A DNA stretch of 64,000 nt from Apostichopus japonicus (taxonomy: Eukaryota; Echinodermata; Holothuroidea; Aspidochirotida; Stichopodidae): assembly GCF_037975245.1 (NCBI RefSeq), contig NC_092582.1, forward strand, positions 22,840,577 to 22,904,576, written 5' to 3'. Below are positions 59,896 through 64,000 of this stretch, piece after piece. Made by a program: the position numbers and the translations under genes. The notes under the pieces are model-generated. The model did not search any database and was not told the DNA's origin. It saw only the letters and a program-made list of their open reading frames with translations. Within the stretch, counting starts at the first letter, position 1, and each line of letters starts with the position of its first letter.

Positions 59896-62800
59896 TTATA
59901 CACTATCTTCTTCCTCCTCATCCTCATCTTCTTCTGATCCTGGCTCTCTCCTCTCGGAAGAACTTCTCTCCAATCGGTGGTAGTTTGCACATCGATCGCC
60001 TACCCCAATCCTACGATGGCGGGAGTCAGAGGAGCTCCGTGGGGGCTCCTCGTCACCCAGGAGGAAGTAGACGCGGGACGTACGGTTTTCCCTAAGGCCT
60101 GACGGTGCTTCTTCGATGGTGGGGTTTTGCATAGTTAAACAGTTATTTGGAATGTGCATAGTGTCGTCACTGCAGAAAGTAGGGGAAAAAACAGAAGGTA
60201 ATTCAAAATATCCTTCCCGTTTTTATCTTCTTCGCTCTCAAGACTTTTCATGTATGCATTCAAGTTAATGGAATTTGACTTGATACAGCTTTGTCTATGA
60301 AAACCACAGCACAACGCTGATTCCTGTGAAATTTTAACCTAAAAGACCCGTCTAAATATTGCGATGTCTTTATCTGTCGTGGTTAAAATATTGACATATA
60401 TCAACATTTGAGATAATTCAGATCAAAATATGAAAGCTGCAAAGGCTTTTAACGTCAATCTATATCGAACTCAGAAGAAGAGTGATTATTATTACTTAAC
60501 ATTTTTTATTCTCAGTGTTTAGTTCATCCTCTGGTTTTTTTTTAAGGATTGCGATGAATAAGTCGTAGGGGGAGGGTGGGGTTGCAGGGGGGGGGAAGGG
60601 AAGCTCCCCTGTTCCTTAATATGAGAGAGAACTCACCATGAATTAGGAGGGGGAGGGGGTGGGGTAGGGTTGCAGGTGGGGGAAGGGAAGCTCCCCTGTT
60701 CCTTAATATGAGAGAGAACTCACCATGAATTAGGAGGGGTAGGGTGGGGTAGGGTTGCAGGTGGGGGAAGGGAAGCTTCCCTGTTCCTTTAATATGGGAG
60801 AGAACTCACCATAAATTAGGAGGGGGATGGGGTGGGGTGGGGTAGGGTTGCAGGTGGGGTAAGGGATGCTCCCCTGTTCCTTAATATGAGAGAGAACTCA
60901 CCATAAATTAGGTATCCTCTTCCTTCTTTCCCAGCTCATCTTATTTTTGGAGAGCGGTATACTGCCCTCGTCGTCCATCATGCCCTCTACCTTGACAGGA
61001 TTGTTCTCATTGCTCTTGGCTGGTTTAATCGAGATGTCCCGGACGGCTCGGAATTGGCCGCAGTTGTTCAGGTGCTCATTTTCAAGTCGAAGGAAGTTCC
61101 ACACGAACCGTCTGGCGGGAAGAAGAGGGTGGGGTGGGGTGAGGGGGGGAGGAAGAAGGAGGAAACTGATTTGAGATTGGTTATAAAGGACACTTTAATA
61201 GCTAGAAGATATCAAGGAGTAGGACAGTTGTCCATGGATATAAAAGGACACTAAAGGGAAATGAGGGACACTTAAATAAGGATATGGAGGACATTAAGGA
61301 ATATGGAGGACACTAACAAAAGGATAAGGAGGACATTAACACAAGGATATGAATGCACTAACAAACAACACGGAGGGCACAGAAACAGATATTAACAAGA
61401 AAACCAAGAGGTTTTGAGATTCCTTGGCATCTACAGTAAATATTACTGTAGGTTCATTGTGTACACTTGGTTCCGACCTTTTATGAATATTAATGTAGCA
61501 TCAACACAAATGTTGTTCCTTGCTATCAGCTCAAGTTTGATGAACAAATTGATATTTTAAAGAATTTGCTTTAAGCTCTACCACTCATTAATATTCATGC
61601 CCCCTCATTAATAGTATTGGGGTAGAATTCCGACTTGCAGCTGGAAGGTTAGGGGGTTCGACTCCTGGCCGGGTCATACTGAAGATTTGTTGAAAATCAC
61701 TCTAAGCCCCGCCCTCTCATTAATATTCATGATATTAGCACCAAAATAAATAGGGATCGTCTACTCATGATGGGTAACCTATGTACCAAGAATGAGATCA
61801 ATCCACCTTGGGATTGCTGAGAAAACCTAATTTCAAGCTTTTTTGCGAAAAACAACACTTAGCCCCGCCCCTCATGAATAATAATGAGATTGGACAAACT
61901 GTCACCATATTCATATAGAGGACTTTCCTCTTGTACCACCAAACCAAGTTCCATGAAAATTTAACTTACGGTTGCGAAGATATTGACATTTGTTGAAAAT
62001 CACTCTAAGCCCCGCCCACTCATTAATATTCATGATATTAGCACCAAAATAAATAGGGATCGTCTACTCATGATGGGTAACCTATGTACCAAGAATGAGA
62101 TCAATCCACCTTGGGATTGCTGAGAAAACCTAATTTCAAGCTTTTTTGCGAAAAACAACACTTAGCCCCGCCCCTCATGAATAATAATGAGATTGGACAA
62201 ACTGTCACCATATTCATATAGAGGACTTTCCTCTTGTACCACCAAACCAAGTTCCATGAAAATTTAACTTACGGTTGCGAAGATAATTGACATTTGTTGA
62301 AAATCACTCTAAGCCCCGCCCACTCATTAATATTCATGATATTAGCACCAAAATAAATAGGGATCGTCTACTCATGATGGGTAACCTATGTACCAAGAAT
62401 GAGATCAATCCACCTTGGGATTGCTGAGAAAACCTAATTTCAAGCTTTTTTGCGAAAAACAACACTTAGCCCCGCCCCTCATGAATAATAATGAGATTGG
62501 ACAAACTGTCACCATATTCATATAGAGGACTTTCCTCTTGTACCACCAAACCAAGTTCCATGAAAATTTAACTTACGGTTGCGAAGATATTGACATTTGT
62601 TGAAAATCACTCTAAGCCCCGCCCACTCATTAATATTCATGATATTAGCACCAAAATAAATAGGGATCGTCTACTCATGATGGGTAACCTATGTACCAAG
62701 AATGAGATCAATCTACCTTGGGATTGCTGAGAAAACCTAATTTCAAGCTTGGCGTCACACACACACAGACACACACACACACATACGCACACACACACAC

Positions 62801-63578
62801 ACATACACACGCAGTCATGACCGCATAGATTCCTACGGCTACCGCCAAGGAATCAAAAAGGACACAAGAAAAAGGGATATGAAGGACAGGGAAAGGCTAC
62901 TACAAAGGATATGGAGGCCACTATAACAAGGATATGGAGGACACTAAAAAAGAACTTGAAGGACAGACACAAAAGGATATGGAGGACACTAAAACAAGGA
63001 TATGGAGGACACTAAAACAAGGATATGGAGGACACTAAAAAAGAATATGGAGGACACTTACACAAGGATGTGAGGGATACACACAAGAACAGGATTGGCA
63101 GGCCACAGAAAAGAACACAAAGGACACAAACAAAGTATATAAAGAACAAAAACAAAGGATTTTGGAGGACACATACATAAAGACATGAGGCACACAAAAG
63201 AAAAAGAACAAGAGGACAGGAGCAAAAAGATATGGAGGGCACTAAAATGGATATAGAGGACATATTCATGTGGCTTTTCAAACTAAAGAGAGTGGCTTTG
63301 AAGTAAAACAAAAAGCAGGCAGGGGCAGGGTTTGAGCATTGGGATAAAGCAGCTCGAGGAAATAATTTCGTCCATGATGTGCATACAACTTTTAAGATGA
63401 ATTCCAAAATGGTGACCTATCTTATTAATAGATTAATACTCACTAACCTGAAAACTTCCAACACTGCAAAGATGGTAACGATCACATCAGTTTCCAAGAG
63501 ACCACTCAAATTGAAAGACAAAGCGATGGTCCAGGCAAACCGTAGAATAAAATCCTCTACCACAGCAAAGTAGTAAAC
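59896..63578 (-). CDS. XPR1: XPR1 phosphate exporter, C-terminal exons (gene continues past window end)
   Basis: XPR1 is a plasma-membrane inorganic phosphate exporter with an SPX domain, membrane helices and an EXS domain. Three minus-strand exons are present: 63448-63578, 60902-61111 and 59896-60169 (TAA 59896-59898). They encode about 204 residues in continuous phase. The first holds EDFILRFAWTI and a hydrophobic helix ending IFAVLEVF. The second holds the EXS signature RRFVWNFLRLENEHLNNCG followed by FRAVRDISI. The third is a low-complexity tail rich in Ser, Arg and Glu, ending EEDEDEEEEDSV. The EXS core is highly conserved while the tail is not, as usual. The first exon starts at a codon boundary, so upstream exons lie beyond 64000; none was seen in 63579-64000. 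Confidence 0.93.
60560..60911. repeat. ~90-bp tandem repeat that includes an XPR1 exon end and splice donor
   Basis: On the minus strand the unit contains CCTAATTTATG, the last bases of exon 60902-61111, followed by donor GTGAGT and TCTCTCTCATATTAAGGAAC. On plus, ACTCACC occurs at 60897 (authentic), 60804, 60718 and 60631, so periods are 93, 86 and 87 bp. The copy at 60804 repeats the 11 exon bases and donor without change. The two more distant copies have one base change in the exon part. Between them lie G-rich spacers. Confidence 0.88.
61231..61400. repeat. GGATATGGAGGACACTAA minisatellite, left part
   Basis: Imperfect 18-23 bp units of AAGGATATGGAGGACACTAA in an XPR1 intron. The same repeat resumes at 62855-63265, so an element has been inserted into the array. 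Confidence 0.8.
61611..61680 (+). repeat. tRNA-like SINE head fragment
   Basis: Contains a perfect polymerase III B box GGTTCGACTCC and, upstream, GGTAGAATTCC as a degraded A box. It is unlike the SINE at 31155. It is not a functional tRNA because no acceptor stem pairs. It directly abuts the satellite. Confidence 0.5.
61685..62752. repeat. 303-bp dimeric satellite, 3.5 copies
   Basis: The anchor TGTTGAAAATCACTCTAAGC recurs at 61688, 61991, 62295 and 62598 (periods 303, 304, 303), with near identity between units. Each unit is an old dimer: a half with CTAAGCCCCGCCCACTCATT and a half with CTTAGCCCCGCCCCTCATGA. The last unit stops at CAAGCTTGGCG, next to a (CA)n tract. Confidence 0.9.
62757..62815. 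repeat. (CA)n microsatellite
   Basis: About 58 bp of CA repeats with T and G interruptions, next to the satellite's broken end. Confidence 0.9.
62855..63265. repeat. GGATATGGAGGACACTAA minisatellite, right part
   Basis: Continuation of the array at 61231-61400, with best-kept units at 62975-63060. A minus-strand open frame of about 130 codons across it (63012-63407) is a by-product of the repeat. Confidence 0.8.
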
Positions 63579-64000
63579 CTGCAGAACAAAGGGAGAAAAT
63601 GAAGAATAAATTAAACATTATCTTCAGTGAGATTGAGGGTGTGGGAAAGGGTGCAGAGGGGGGGTAGAAGGGCCGGGGGGGGAGGGTAATAGTTCTACAT
63701 GATCCTTGTACCACAGAACTTGACATAACTTGTGACTGTGCATTATTACACCAATGTTTCAATTTGATGCGATACGGATTACAGAAGGTAAGATATTTCG
63801 TGAAAAGCACAGCAAGGTTCTTTGGCCGATATAGGCCGTATTTGTTAGAGGGTGGGACTTTCTATGTTATGGACAGTGATTGAAATCACATTTCATTGAC
63901 AGAAAACTATTTTTTTTTGCTTTTCACAGTTGGTTCCTACACAACTCTTTTTTTATACACCCTATTCAGGTCAAAGCATCGCTTGAAAATTTGCTATCAG
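63579..64000. other. XPR1 intron to window end
   Basis: I see no further XPR1 exon. The stretch has poly-G/C runs (63656-63690) and ordinary AT-rich intron sequence. Confidence 0.5.

Larger units (their letters stand above)
61418..62854. mobile_element. Candidate element with short inverted ends carrying a satellite
   Basis: GATTCCTTGGC at 61418-61428 and its complement at 62844-62854 bound the block that splits the GGATATGG minisatellite. No target-site duplication is clear. Inside are a palindrome (CTACAGTAAATATTACTGTA), a tRNA-like segment, a 303-bp satellite and a (CA)n run. This looks like a non-autonomous element that carries internal tandem repeats. The class is unassigned. Confidence 0.5.

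Noticed and set aside
61611-61680. Functional tRNA gene
   Set aside because: A B box is present, but the A box is degraded and no acceptor stem or cloverleaf pairs; it is a SINE head fragment.
63012-63407. 131-codon minus-strand frame with hydrophobic residues
   Set aside because: It runs through the GGATATGGAGGACACTAA minisatellite in an XPR1 intron; no homology is recognised.

Overview
The window is animal nuclear DNA. It is AT-rich, with GT-AG introns of 0.1-4 kb, a tRNA-derived SINE, DNA-transposon relics and many minisatellites. Nearly all protein-coding sequence lies in short exons, which I joined by reading phase and family similarity. The proteins and gene order suggest a marine invertebrate deuterostome, most likely an echinoderm. 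That placement is inference, not proof.

Layout, left to right. (1) 1-4870 holds no recognised gene. (2) 4871-7083 (-) carries exons of an uncharacterised charged, helical protein. (3) 8347-25600 (+) is MAPKAP1/SIN1 (TORC2 subunit), nine exons, with the N-terminal coding exon missing. (4) 26175-27735 is a G-rich minisatellite between convergent genes. (5) 28868-38366 (-) is a complete ten-exon DSN1 (Mis12 kinetochore complex, 307 aa). (6) 38.4-44.9 kb has no recognised gene but contains a nested pair of DNA transposons. (7) 44990-48059 (-) is a complete ARPC5 (Arp2/3 subunit, 146 aa) with a U12-type AT-AC intron. (8) 48223-50520 (+) is RPL35 (123 aa), head-to-head with ARPC5 across 163 bp. (9) 52568-54352 (+) is MED22 (Mediator, 145 aa). 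(10) 59896-63578 (-) is the 3' end of XPR1 (phosphate exporter), whose introns hold a 303-bp satellite and other arrays.

These are mostly housekeeping genes with separate jobs: TORC2 signalling, kinetochore, actin nucleation, translation, transcription and phosphate export. They do not form one pathway. Their value together is linkage. From memory, human MAPKAP1, RPL35 and ARPC5L lie at 9q33.3 and MED22 at 9q34, while XPR1 and ARPC5 lie at 1q25. The window therefore looks like an unduplicated counterpart of the 1q/9q paralogon.

The most unusual observations are: tandem repeats in two genes (MAPKAP1, XPR1) whose unit spans the end of an exon plus its splice donor; the AT-AC intron of ARPC5; a transposon nested in another transposon with both target duplications readable; and an inverted repeat array around a MAPKAP1 exon. 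I see no defence locus, CRISPR array or operon-like system.
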